This document shows, piece by piece, positions 5,742-11,852 of a stretch of 14,810 nucleotides of DNA (position 1 is its first letter; each line of letters opens with the position of its first letter). The stretch comes from an uncultured Arthrobacter sp. (GTDB lineage Bacteria; Actinomycetota; Actinomycetes; Actinomycetales; Micrococcaceae). Where the stretch lies: assembly GCA_937873245.1 (NCBI GenBank), contig CALMVY010000011.1, forward strand, positions 1 through 14,810, given 5' to 3'. The notes beneath the pieces are model-generated. The model had not been told where the DNA came from. It did no database searches and saw nothing but the letters and a program-made list of their open reading frames with translations. The translations under genes and the position numbers were made by a program.

Positions 5742-7102
5742 TGGCTGACCGCAAGTTCGGTTTCCGCACCCGCGCGCTGCACGCCGGCGGCACGCCCGAC
5801 GCCGAGCACGGCGCCCGCGCCGTGCCGATCTACCAGACCACATCCTTCGTGTTCAAAGACACCCAGGACGCCGCCAACCTCTTCGCGCTGCAGAAGTACG
5901 GCAACATCTACTCCCGGATTGGCAACCCCACGGTGGCCGCGTTCGAGGAGCGCATCGCTTCCCTCGAGGGCGGCATCGGCGCCGTCGCCACGTCCTCGGG
6001 CATGGCAGCGGAGTTCATCACCTTCGCCGCGCTCACGCAGTCCGGCGACCACATCGTTGCCGCCTCCCAGCTCTACGGCGGCACGGTCACGCAGCTGGAC
6101 GTCACGCTGCGCCGCTTCGGCGTGGACACCACCTTCGTCCCCGGCACCGACCCGGCGGACTACGCCGCCGCGGTCCGGGAAAACACCAAAGCGATCTTCG
6201 TCGAGGTGGTGGCCAACCCGTCGTCGGAAGTCCAGGACCTGGAGGGGCTGGCGAAGGTGGCGCACGACGCCGGCATCCCGCTCGTCGTCGACGCCACCTT
6301 GAGCACCCCGTACCTCGTGCGGCCGATCGAGCACGGGGCGGACATTGTGATCCACTCCGCCACCAAGTTCCTCGGCGGGCACGGCACCACCCTGGGCGGC
6401 GTGATCGTCGAAAGCGGCCGCTTCAACTGGGGCAACGGGAAGTTCCCCGCAATGACTGAGCCCGTGGCCTCCTACGGCAACGTCTCCTGGTGGGGCAACT
6501 TCGGTGAATACGGCTTCCTCACCAAGCTCCGCTGCGAGCAGCTGCGCGACATCGGCCCTGCACTGTCCCCGCAGTCGGCGTTCCAGCTCCTGCAGGGCGT
6601 CGAGACGCTTCCACAGCGCCTCGACGAGCACCTCAGGAATGCCCAGGCCGTGGCCGAATGGCTTGAAGCCGACGAGCGCGTGGCCTACGTGAACTTCTCC
6701 GGGCTGCCCTCGCACCCGCACTTCGAACGGGCCCGGAAATACCTGCCGCTGGGCCCCGGCTCGGTGTTCTCCTTCGGCGTCAAGGGCGGCCGCGCGGCGG
6801 GCCAGAAATTCATCGAGTCATTGCAGCTGGCCTCGCACCTGGCCAACGTCGGCGACTCGCGGACCCTCGTAATCCACCCCGGCTCCACCACGCACCAGCA
6901 GCTCAGTCCCGAGCAGCTTGAATCCGCAGGCGTCCCCGAGGACCTCGTCCGGATTTCCATCGGTCTCGAAGACATCGAGGACATTCTCTGGGACCTGGAC
7001 CAGGCCTTGGACTCGGCGTCGGAAGTCGCGGCCGACGCCGAGTCACTTGCCGAGGCTGAACCCGTTGAGGCAGAGTCCTGCACGATCGGAGCAAACGCAT
7101 GA
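5741..7102 (+). CDS. metY: O-acetylhomoserine aminocarboxypropyltransferase (sulfhydrylase)
   Basis: 453 residues, fold-type-I PLP enzyme of the Cys/Met metabolism family. It condenses O-acetylhomoserine with sulfide to give homocysteine, or with methanethiol to give methionine. Visible: AVPIYQTTSFVFKD near residue 28; IYSRIGNPT; SSGMAAEF; VDATLSTPYL; and the PLP lysine motif HSATKFLGGHGTTLGG with Lys209. SYGNVSWWGNFGEYGFLTKLR and LIHPGST-type segments are typical of actinobacterial MetY. The usual family end is near residue 430; the last 25 or so residues are an acidic Ala/Glu-rich tail (LAEAEPVEAESC) with no recognisable domain. It overlaps sfnG by one base and the next gene by four (ATGA), so translation is coupled. 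Expression would be repressed by SAM through the upstream riboswitch. Confidence 0.93.
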   Translation: MADRKFGFRTRALHAGGTPDAEHGARAVPIYQTTSFVFKDTQDAANLFALQKYGNIYSRIGNPTVAAFEERIASLEGGIGAVATSSGMAAEFITFAALTQSGDHIVAASQLYGGTVTQLDVTLRRFGVDTTFVPGTDPADYAAAVRENTKAIFVEVVANPSSEVQDLEGLAKVAHDAGIPLVVDATLSTPYLVRPIEHGADIVIHSATKFLGGHGTTLGGVIVESGRFNWGNGKFPAMTEPVASYGNVSWWGNFGEYGFLTKLRCEQLRDIGPALSPQSAFQLLQGVETLPQRLDEHLRNAQAVAEWLEADERVAYVNFSGLPSHPHFERARKYLPLGPGSVFSFGVKGGRAAGQKFIESLQLASHLANVGDSRTLVIHPGSTTHQQLSPEQLESAGVPEDLVRISIGLEDIEDILWDLDQALDSASEVAADAESLAEAEPVEAESCTIGANA

Positions 7103-7596
7103 GCACGGAAGAAACACGAAGATGGACCGGGCCGTCGGCTCCGGAGCGGCTGAACCTGCTGCGGCAGGCGAAGTCCATCGCGATCGTGGGCGCCTCGGAC
7201 AAGCCGTCCCGCGCGAGCTACTTCGTGGCGACCTACCTGCAGTCCTCCACGCGGTACAAGGTGTACTTCGTAAACCCGGTGGTGAAAGAGATCCTGGGCG
7301 AACCGACGTACGCCTCGCTCGCCGATTTACCCGAGAGTCCGGACATCGTGGACGTGTTCCGCAAGCACGACGACCTCCCGGGGGTCCTGGACGAAGCCGT
7401 CGCGGCCGGCGCCAAGACACTGTGGCTGCAGCTCGGCTCGTGGCACGAGGACGTCGCGAAGGAAGCCGAAGCTGCCGGGCTCGACGTCGTGATGGACCGC
7501 TGCGTGAAGATTGAGCATGCCCGGTTCCACGGCGGCCTGCATCTGGCCGGTTTCGACACCGGCGTCATTTCCTCCAAGCGGCAGGTCCTGGCCTAG
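7099..7596 (+). CDS. CoA-binding domain protein (YccU-like), operon partner of MetY
   Basis: 165 residues, single CoA-binding Rossmann-like domain: SIAIVGASDKPSRASYFVA (27-45), VYFVNPVVKEILGEPTYASLADLP, DIVDVFRKHDDLPGVLDEAVAAGAKTLWLQLGS and AGLDVVMDRCVKIEHARF. It keeps the full C-terminal MDRCxKIE motif that the paralogue at 1712-2137 has lost. The ATG overlaps the metY stop by 4 nt, and it is the last gene of the SAM-controlled operon. Proteins of this family bind CoA in crystal structures, and their metabolic job is not established. Its fixed position after metY, in an operon that also makes acetyl-CoA, suggests a link to acyl-CoA supply or sulfur-CoA chemistry (inference). It ends 24 bp from the convergent stop at 7621. 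Confidence 0.85.
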   Translation: MSTEETRRWTGPSAPERLNLLRQAKSIAIVGASDKPSRASYFVATYLQSSTRYKVYFVNPVVKEILGEPTYASLADLPESPDIVDVFRKHDDLPGVLDEAVAAGAKTLWLQLGSWHEDVAKEAEAAGLDVVMDRCVKIEHARFHGGLHLAGFDTGVISSKRQVLA

Positions 7597-7597
7597 C

Positions 7598-7610
7598 CTC
7601 GGCCGCCGAG
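7598..7610. other. Short GC hairpin between convergent genes, weak terminator candidate
   Basis: CTCGG-CCG-CCGAG forms a 5-bp stem in the 24-bp gap between the convergent stops at 7596 and 7621. There is no T-run on either side, so intrinsic termination is doubtful. No other structure is visible in the gap. Confidence 0.25.
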
Positions 7611-7620
7611 CCCGGACGGA

Positions 7621-8394
7621 CTAACTGGCGGGGAGGGTGGGAAGCACTCCGGGAAGGACCGGCTCCGGCAGCGGATTCGCGGGGAGACCCCGTTCCCCGC
7701 CGGTGCCGGGCAGCCCGGGCATCCCCGGCGTGACCGGACGCTGGGGCGGTGTCGGAAGGACTCCGCCGCGGCCAACGGCAGGCGGAGTGACGGCGCCGGG
7801 CTTCGCGGGCACTGCTGCGGCGGATTCGGGAGCTTGCGGAACGGCGGCCGGCGGCGTGGCGGCGCCAGCTGCCTTCGTCGGCACGGGAGCCGCCGGAATG
7901 TCCGCAGGTGACGGCTTGGCGGGTTCCGGAGCCACATCGGGTGTCTCGCCGGAAGGCTGGAAGATCATGCCCACCGTTTGGTTGACACTTTCGCGGAAGT
8001 CTCCGCCGGAGGCCGCGACGGCGCCTGCACCGAGGGTCATGGCACCCACGACGGCGCCACCGACGATCGCCAGCCTGCGCTTCCGGCCGCGGCGCTCGGC
8101 GAGGCTCGTAACGCCGGCCGGCAGCGCTTCGTCGGAGTTGTCCGGAGCGGACGCGACGGCGGGCATCGTCGTCGTCGTCGTTGCGGGGGAACCTCCGGGG
8201 GACGGCGCGCTGAAGCCGGGGGCGCCGACGGCCAGCAGCGCTGCGAGGTCGGCGCGGGGTGCGGGGGCACGGTCCGGCACCAGGGCGCGGAGCTCCTCCA
8301 GTGAGGCGCGGAGCTCGGTGGAGGCTTCGAGTCCGGAATCACGGAGCATCGCCTGGATGCTGCCATCCTGCTGGGGTTCGCGTGTTCCGGTCAT
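7621..8394 (-). CDS. Single-pass membrane protein with Pro/Ala-rich outer domain; candidate anti-sigma factor
   Basis: 257 residues. Residues 1-105 are a polar, cytoplasmic-type segment with a helical start (LEASTELRASLEELRALVP) and a TTTTT run near 72-76. RRGRKRR (101-107) precedes one membrane helix (108-129, AIVGGAVVGAMTLGAGAVAA). The remainder is a long Pro/Ala/Gly-rich extracytoplasmic tail. The gene overlaps the sigma factor stop by 4 nt (ATGA at 8394-8391), and this coupling plus topology is the usual arrangement for an anti-sigma factor. However, there is no HxxxCxxC zinc anti-sigma motif, and no Cys or His at all in the N-terminal half, so a classical ZAS domain is absent. The assignment rests on context only. 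The tail includes LPGTG, but without the downstream hydrophobic segment of a sortase signal. Confidence 0.7.
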   Translation of the reverse strand: MTGTREPQQDGSIQAMLRDSGLEASTELRASLEELRALVPDRAPAPRADLAALLAVGAPGFSAPSPGGSPATTTTTMPAVASAPDNSDEALPAGVTSLAERRGRKRRLAIVGGAVVGAMTLGAGAVAASGGDFRESVNQTVGMIFQPSGETPDVAPEPAKPSPADIPAAPVPTKAAGAATPPAAVPQAPESAAAVPAKPGAVTPPAVGRGGVLPTPPQRPVTPGMPGLPGTGGERGLPANPLPEPVLPGVLPTLPAS

Positions 8395-8939
8395 GATGCT
8401 GCGTGGTCCTTTTCGGTGACGAGTTCGCGCAGGGCGCTGAGCCCGCGTCGTTGAAGCTGTTTGATGGCCCCCGGCGTCTTGTCCATGATGCGGGCCACCT
8501 GTTCGATGGAGAGGTCCGCGACAATCCGCAGGACCAGAACTTCCCGTTGCTCGTCATTGAGTTGGGAGAGGGAATCTGCAATGCCGCCCAGGGAGCCCAG
8601 GGCCTCGTCCTCGGCGGAAGCGGCGTACCGGGTGTCGTCCCGGGCATCGTATTCGGCGAGGTAGGGCGTGCGCTCGGCCCGCCGGTAGTGATCAACCAGC
8701 CTGGCGTGGGCGATGGAGAAAATGAAGGTCCGCAAGCCGCTGTGGCCGCCGGTGACGTTGGCCAGTTTCGGCAGGACATCGACGAAGACGTCCTGGGTGA
8801 GCGCCTCGGCGTCGTCCACCCCGCGGGCCCGGAAATATCCGAGCACCGCAGGTGAAATGACGGTATAGACAGCGCTGAATCCTGAAGGGTCGCCAGCTAA
8901 GGCTGCTGACAATTCGTCATCGCTTAGCTGTTCCGCCAA
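8391..8939 (-). CDS. ECF-type (sigma-70 family, group 4) RNA polymerase sigma factor
   Basis: 182 residues from a TTG start. Region 2 covers about 22-90 (DAEALTQDVFVDVLPKL, then LRTFIFSIAHARLVDHYRR, the core-binding and -10-reading helices). Region 4 covers about 125-172 (LNDEQREVLVLRIVADLSIEQVARIMDKTPGAIKQLQRRGLSALREL, a helix-turn-helix reading the -35). No region 1.1 or 3, as expected for ECF sigmas. I chose TTG at 8939 because GGAAGGA (8947-8953) lies 7 nt upstream, a strong ribosome binding site; a longer reading from TTG 9023 would run through the perfect hairpin at 8964-8999 and has no such site. Downstream it overlaps a one-TM protein that probably restrains it. The signal sensed is unknown. 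Confidence 0.85.
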   Translation of the reverse strand: MAEQLSDDELSAALAGDPSGFSAVYTVISPAVLGYFRARGVDDAEALTQDVFVDVLPKLANVTGGHSGLRTFIFSIAHARLVDHYRRAERTPYLAEYDARDDTRYAASAEDEALGSLGGIADSLSQLNDEQREVLVLRIVADLSIEQVARIMDKTPGAIKQLQRRGLSALRELVTEKDHAAS

Positions 8940-8963
8940 GTGGCTGTCCTTCCGGTTACTGCT

Positions 8964-8999
8964 GGGGTGCGGCCCCGGCAATTCTAGCGGCCGCACCCC
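8964..8999 (-). terminator. Perfect 11-bp inverted repeat between the secreted-protein and sigma-factor genes
   Basis: GGGGTGCGGCC (8964-8974) pairs perfectly with GGCCGCACCCC (8989-8999) around a 14-nt loop. It lies 28 nt after the stop of the secreted-protein gene and about 11 nt before the sigma-factor ribosome binding site. There is no U-run in the minus-strand direction, so it may be a partial terminator/attenuator or an mRNA-stabilising or -processing hairpin that sets different levels for the secreted protein and the sigma factor (inference). Confidence 0.5.
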
Positions 9000-9026
9000 C
9001 GGTGCCTCCAAAGAGGCGTTCAATGC

Positions 9027-9521
9027 CTACTTGTTGAGCTCAGGCAGCTCGTCCGACGGCAGGGCCGGAACAGCCGGAACGGCGGGCACGCCCTTGGCAC
9101 CCGGTACGGCGGGAACGGCGACGGTCACGCCGGCGTGGGCGTTGGCCTCGGCAGCGCCCTTGGCGTTGGCGGCACCCTCGACGGCGACACCGTCCTGGTC
9201 AGCTTCGACGGAACCCTCTGCGGATCCCTCGGAGCCCTCGGAGCCCTCGGTGCCCTCAACGCTGACATCGCCCTCGGCCGAGCCGTCAGCGGACGGGGAA
9301 GCCGGAACGGCGGGTACGGCCGGAACTGCCGGCGCGGCGGGAAGTTCGGGGGTCGCCGGAACCTCGGGGGTTGCCGGGATGGCGGGCGTAGCGGGGGTCA
9401 CTTCAGCCTGCTGGGTGTTCGAAACCTGGGCCGCGTTGGCCAGGCCGATACCGGAGAATCCTCCAACAGCGAGAATCGCGGCGCCGACAGCAATCTTGGT
9501 GGTCTTGCTAACACTCTTCAT
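9027..9521 (-). CDS. Secreted Pro/Ala-rich, acidic low-complexity protein
   Basis: 164 residues, family not recognised. Residues 1-30 are a Sec signal peptide: KSVSKTTK, a hydrophobic core (IAVGAAILAVGGFSGIGLA) and a probable cut after ANA/NAA. Next, residues 42-76 are a near-periodic P-A-x-P series (TPATPAIPATPEVPATPELP, then PAVPAVPAVPASP). A Glu/Gly/Ser stretch follows (88-104, EGTEGSEGSEGSAEGS), then an Ala-rich part and a second PAVPA series before LPSDELPELNK. No Cys, no membrane anchor, no LPXTG. ATG 9521 is chosen because it begins the signal peptide; AAAGGA (9534-9539) is 12 nt upstream, a rather long spacing. It precedes the sigma factor in the same direction, and its PA repeats resemble the outer tail of the candidate anti-sigma. 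Confidence 0.75.
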   Translation of the reverse strand: MKSVSKTTKIAVGAAILAVGGFSGIGLANAAQVSNTQQAEVTPATPAIPATPEVPATPELPAAPAVPAVPAVPASPSADGSAEGDVSVEGTEGSEGSEGSAEGSVEADQDGVAVEGAANAKGAAEANAHAGVTVAVPAVPGAKGVPAVPAVPALPSDELPELNK

Positions 9522-9550
9522 AAGAAACGTACATCCTTTGTTTTTTGTGT

Positions 9551-9703
9551 GAAGGCTGGCTGAGGCCTGATGGGGGCAGTCAACAGCCCGCTCGTTCAGT
9601 GGAAGGCTGGCCGGCGCCCGATGGGGGCGGGCGCCGGCCTGCACTTGCAGTGGAAGGCCGGCCGGAGTCCTGGTGGGGGGTCCATCCTCCGGCGGCGCTT
9701 ACA
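9551..9703 (-). repeat. Three 51-bp tandem repeats, each a hairpin with a C-rich loop (leader of the secreted-protein gene)
   Basis: Units start at 9551, 9602 and 9653, each opening on the plus strand with GAAGGCTGG or GAAGGCCGG and containing GATGGGGG or GGTGGGGGG at the same offset; the period is exactly 51. Unit 2 has a perfect 12-bp stem (9609-9620 with 9628-9639) around the 7-nt loop ATGGGGG. Unit 1 has the identical loop closed by CTG/CAG inside GGCTG (9558-9562)/CAGCC (9584-9588). Unit 3 pairs 9661-9667 with 9687-9693 around a loop with six G. On the minus strand, in the direction of the gene starting at 9521, the loops read CCCCCAT, CCCCCAT and CCCCCC. This resembles the C-rich loops of actinobacterial 6C-type RNAs, but identity with that family is not shown. 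Confidence 0.65.
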
Positions 9704-9833
9704 AAGGAGTAATCGCTGGGGTGCCGCAAAAGGTTACGCACCAATCGAAAGTTTTTTTGGCACCGGGTTCCGGGCGTTGACGACGGCGGCGGGGCCCGCC
9801 AACTTGACGCTGGTTGTCGACGCGAAGCCGGCC
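9704..9833. other. Intergenic region between the secreted-protein leader and the HhH gene
   Basis: About 130 bp that should hold the minus-strand promoter of the secreted-protein gene. On the minus strand TAACCT (within GCGTAACC near 9733) and GGAACC (near 9767) are seen. The latter resembles an ECF -35, but no CGTC/CGTT -10 sits at the normal 16-17 bp distance. A run of seven T lies at 9752-9758 on the plus strand. I cannot assign a promoter with confidence. Confidence 0.3.
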
Positions 9834-9839
9834 TATGGT
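9834..9839 (+). promoter_or_regulatory. -10 box of a probable leaderless promoter for the HhH gene
   Basis: TATGGT is followed by CGGTGC and then ATG at 9846, again a 6-nt spacing. No Shine-Dalgarno precedes the ATG. A consensus-like TTGACG (9804-9809) is present but 24 bp away, too far for a normal -35. Confidence 0.5.
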
Positions 9840-9845
9840 CGGTGC

Positions 9846-10052
9846 ATGACAACACCGCTTGACGCCCTCCCCAAGATCGGAACACCGGCCACGCGCGCCC
9901 TGAACGGCGCCGGCTATGTGTCGCTAAGCGGGCTCGCCGGCGTTCCGCGCTCCGCATTGGCCAGTTTGCACGGCTTGGGGCCCAAGGCACTGCGGATGAT
10001 CGAACAGGCCCTGGCAGAACATGGCCTCGGGTTGAAGCAAGAGGAATCCTAG
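9846..10052 (+). CDS. Small helix-hairpin-helix (HhH) DNA-binding-type protein
   Basis: 68 residues made almost entirely of one helix-hairpin-helix module: LPKIGTPATRALNGAGYVSLSGLAGVPRSALASLHGLGPKALRMIEQAL. The hairpin VPRSALASLHGLGPKAL has the hGhG turn (LHGLGPKA) that binds the DNA backbone without sequence specificity in polymerases, ligases and RuvA-like proteins. Stand-alone HhH proteins of this size are common in actinobacteria and other bacteria, often of unknown role. The ATG at 9846 is supported by the 6-nt spacing from TATGGT; the frame stays open upstream to 9570, but that part overlaps the 51-bp repeats and reads as low-complexity. Ends at a convergent terminator shared with purA. 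Confidence 0.75.
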   Translation: MTTPLDALPKIGTPATRALNGAGYVSLSGLAGVPRSALASLHGLGPKALRMIEQALAEHGLGLKQEES

Positions 10053-10097
10053 AAATCAGAGACCCGGGGCACGCGTCAGCGCAGGTCCCGCTTAACC

Positions 10098-10141
10098 ACG
10101 ACGGCGGCGGGCCACCTTTCCAGGTGACCCGCCGCCGTCGT
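10098..10141. terminator. Bidirectional intrinsic terminator between the HhH gene and purA
   Basis: A 14-bp perfect GC-rich stem (ACGACGGCGGCGGG with its complement), one mismatch, then CACC/GGTG, with a T-rich TTTCC loop. It lies 46 nt after the HhH stop and 19 nt after the purA stop, between convergent genes. It lacks a long U-run, as is common for actinobacterial terminators. Its sequence is nearly repeated at 12687-12721. Confidence 0.75.
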
Positions 10142-10159
10142 GCGTCAGTTGGTAAAGCT

Positions 10160-11449
10160 TCAGTCGTTGATCAAATCGTTGATCACGATGGTCTGGTCGC
10201 GGTCCGGGCCGACGCCGATTGCCGAGAAGCGCGTGCCGGAGAGCTTCTCGAGGGCCAGCACGTAGTTCTTGGCGTTCTCCGGGAGATCGTCCAGGGTGCG
10301 GGCGCCGGTGATGTCCTCGGTCCAGCCCTCGAAGAACTCGAAGATCGGCTTGGCGTGGTGGAACTCGGTCTGCGTCATCGGCATTTCGTCGTGCCGGACG
10401 CCGTCGACGTCGTAGGCCACGCAGACCGGGATCTGCTCGATGCCCGTGAGGACGTCCAGCTTGGTGACGAAGTAGTCCGTGAAGCCGTTGACGCGGGAGG
10501 CGTGGCGCGCCAGCACGGCGTCGTACCAGCCGCAGCGGCGCGGCCGGCCGGTGTTGACGCCGAACTCGCCGCCGGTCTTCTGCAGGTACATGCCCATCTC
10601 GTCGAACAGTTCCGTGGGGAAGGGGCCGGCGCCCACGCGGGTGGTGTACGCCTTGATGATGCCGATGGAGCGTGAGATGCGGGTGGGGCCGATGCCGGAG
10701 CCCACGGAGGCGCCGCCCGCCGTCGGGTTCGAGGAGGTCACGAACGGGTAGGTGCCGTGGTCGACGTCGAGGAACGTGGCCTGGCCGCCCTCCATGAGGA
10801 CCACCTTGCCCTCGTCCAGGGCCGTGTTCAGGACGTAGGTGCTGTCGATGACCAGCGGGCGGAGGCGCTCGGCGAAGGACAGGAAGTACTCCACGATCTC
10901 GTCCACCTCGATGTCGCGGCGGTTGTAGACCTTGACCAGGAGCTCGTTTTTCTGGCGCAGCGAGCCTTCGACCTTCTGGCGCAGGATGGAGGCGTCAAAG
11001 ACGTCCTGGACACGGATGCCCAGGCGGGCCACCTTGTCCATGTACGCCGGGCCGATGCCGCGGCCGGTGGTGCCGATGGCGCGGGAGCCGAGGAACCGCT
11101 CGGTGACCTTGTCCAGGACCTGGTGGTAAGGCGCCACGAGGTGGGCGTTGGCGGAGACGCGCAGCTTCGAGGTGTCCGCGCCGCGGGCTTCGAGTCCGTC
11201 GATCTCCTGGAACAGCGCTTCCAGGTTCACCACGCAGCCGTTGCCGATAATCGGGACCGCGTTGGGGCTCAGGATGCCGGCCGGAAGGAGCTTGAGCTCG
11301 TACTTCTCACCGCCTACGACGACGGTGTGCCCGGCGTTGTTGCCGCCGTTGGGCTTGACGACGTAGTCGACTCGGCCACCAAGCAGGTCAGTGGCCTTAC
11401 CTTTGCCTTCGTCGCCCCATTGGGCTCCGACGATCACGATTGCTGGCAT
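10160..11449 (-). CDS. purA: Adenylosuccinate synthetase
   Basis: 429 residues, the normal bacterial length. It joins IMP and aspartate using GTP to give adenylosuccinate, the first committed step from IMP to AMP; cytoplasmic homodimer. Visible: the glycine-rich loop GAQWGDEGKGK (8-18) with catalytic Asp13 and Lys16; KPNGGNNAGHTVV with His41; the IMP-binding segment around GTTGRGIGPAYMDKVAR; GTYPFVTSSNPTAGGASVGSGIGPT; and the C-terminal VGPDRDQTI with the guanine-binding end. ATG 11449 is chosen because GGGAGGA lies about 4 nt upstream and MPAIVIVGAQWGDEGKGK is the standard start; the frame remains open five codons earlier. Transcribed alone, diverging from the gene at 11976 and ending at a shared terminator. 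Confidence 0.97.
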   Translation of the reverse strand: MPAIVIVGAQWGDEGKGKATDLLGGRVDYVVKPNGGNNAGHTVVVGGEKYELKLLPAGILSPNAVPIIGNGCVVNLEALFQEIDGLEARGADTSKLRVSANAHLVAPYHQVLDKVTERFLGSRAIGTTGRGIGPAYMDKVARLGIRVQDVFDASILRQKVEGSLRQKNELLVKVYNRRDIEVDEIVEYFLSFAERLRPLVIDSTYVLNTALDEGKVVLMEGGQATFLDVDHGTYPFVTSSNPTAGGASVGSGIGPTRISRSIGIIKAYTTRVGAGPFPTELFDEMGMYLQKTGGEFGVNTGRPRRCGWYDAVLARHASRVNGFTDYFVTKLDVLTGIEQIPVCVAYDVDGVRHDEMPMTQTEFHHAKPIFEFFEGWTEDITGARTLDDLPENAKNYVLALEKLSGTRFSAIGVGPDRDQTIVINDLIND

Positions 11450-11841
11450 GGGATCCTCCCCCATTCGTTCGGGCCGAACTCCGGCTGATCCACCAGGTGG
11501 TCAACGCAGCTCAGCGCCGTTCATGAGAATGCCCCGAATCTACCGCTGTGCTCTTACCCAACGCCAGAGTTCCGGGGCTCTTACCACCCAAGTTTAGCCG
11601 ATTGCCGCGGCGGCGGCTCATTTGACCATCCAATGGACTTCCCGGCGGACCTCCCGGCGGACTTCCCGGCGGGAAAATGTGATTGCCTGCACAGGCCGCG
11701 GTCCGGGCGGCCGCCCACGCACCCGGAATCCGCCGTTTCCGGGCCGCCCTCCCGGGGAGGAGCGCCCACGGGAACATCGCGCGGACCCGCCCGGCCGCTG
11801 TACGCGCGCCTCCGGCCGCCGCGTCATTTCGCAGGGCTTGA
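11450..11841. other. Divergent intergenic region upstream of purA, with a 12-bp triple repeat
   Basis: About 390 bp without a convincing gene. On the minus strand, possible purA -10 boxes are TAGATT (near 11536) and TAAACT (near 11591), both with poor -35 elements. At 11639-11674 a 12-bp unit occurs three times in tandem: TTCCCGGCGGAC, CTCCCGGCGGAC, TTCCCGGCGGGA. Short open frames here are low-complexity (Pro/Arg/Gly) in every frame and lack ribosome binding sites. No purine riboswitch or recognisable operator is seen. Confidence 0.5.
11639..11674. repeat. Three tandem 12-bp repeats
   Basis: Units at 11639-11650, 11651-11662 and 11663-11674 share CCCGGCGG at the same offset, with one or two base changes between units. 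They sit about 190 bp upstream of purA and 300 bp upstream of the gene at 11976. They could be repeated regulator-binding sites or a slippage microsatellite; the sequence does not decide. Confidence 0.6.
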
Positions 11842-11847
11842 TAGACT
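11842..11847 (+). promoter_or_regulatory. Putative -10 box for the UDG-like gene
   Basis: TAGACT fits TANNNT and predicts a start near 11854, which coincides with the first bases of the hairpin GGACCGA/TCGGTCC. No good -35 is found at 16-18 bp. Confidence 0.35.
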
Positions 11848-11852
11848 AATTA

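Noticed and set aside
5579..6721. 380-codon open frame on the minus strand opposite metY
   Set aside because: Shadow of the metY codon pattern; no recognisable domain, and the plus-strand protein has all expected MetY motifs.
7675..7710. LPGTG sequence in the candidate anti-sigma protein as a sortase anchor
   Set aside because: A sortase signal needs a following hydrophobic helix and basic tail; here only Pro/Leu-rich polar residues follow, and the protein already has an N-terminal membrane helix.
8166..8181. GTC trinucleotide run encoding TTTTT as a phase-variable tract
   Set aside because: Only about five units; changes would be in frame and the linker position makes any effect unlikely.
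8940..9023. N-terminal extension of the sigma factor to TTG 9023
   Set aside because: The extension crosses the perfect hairpin at 8964-8999 and adds a Pro-rich segment foreign to ECF sigmas, while TTG 8939 has GGAAGGA 7 nt upstream.
9551..9703. CRISPR-like array
   Set aside because: Only three degenerate contiguous units without unique spacers and no cas genes; they are tandem hairpin repeats.
9570..9845. Upstream extension of the HhH gene and possible repeat peptide (QWKAGR twice)
   Set aside because: The peptide repeats are the translated 51-bp hairpin units; there is no ribosome site, and a -10 box sits 6 nt before ATG 9846.
11622..11849. Small open frames through the 12-bp repeats (DFPADLPADF-type peptide)
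   Set aside because: Several frames are open at once because of GC content, the products are low-complexity, and no start signal is present.
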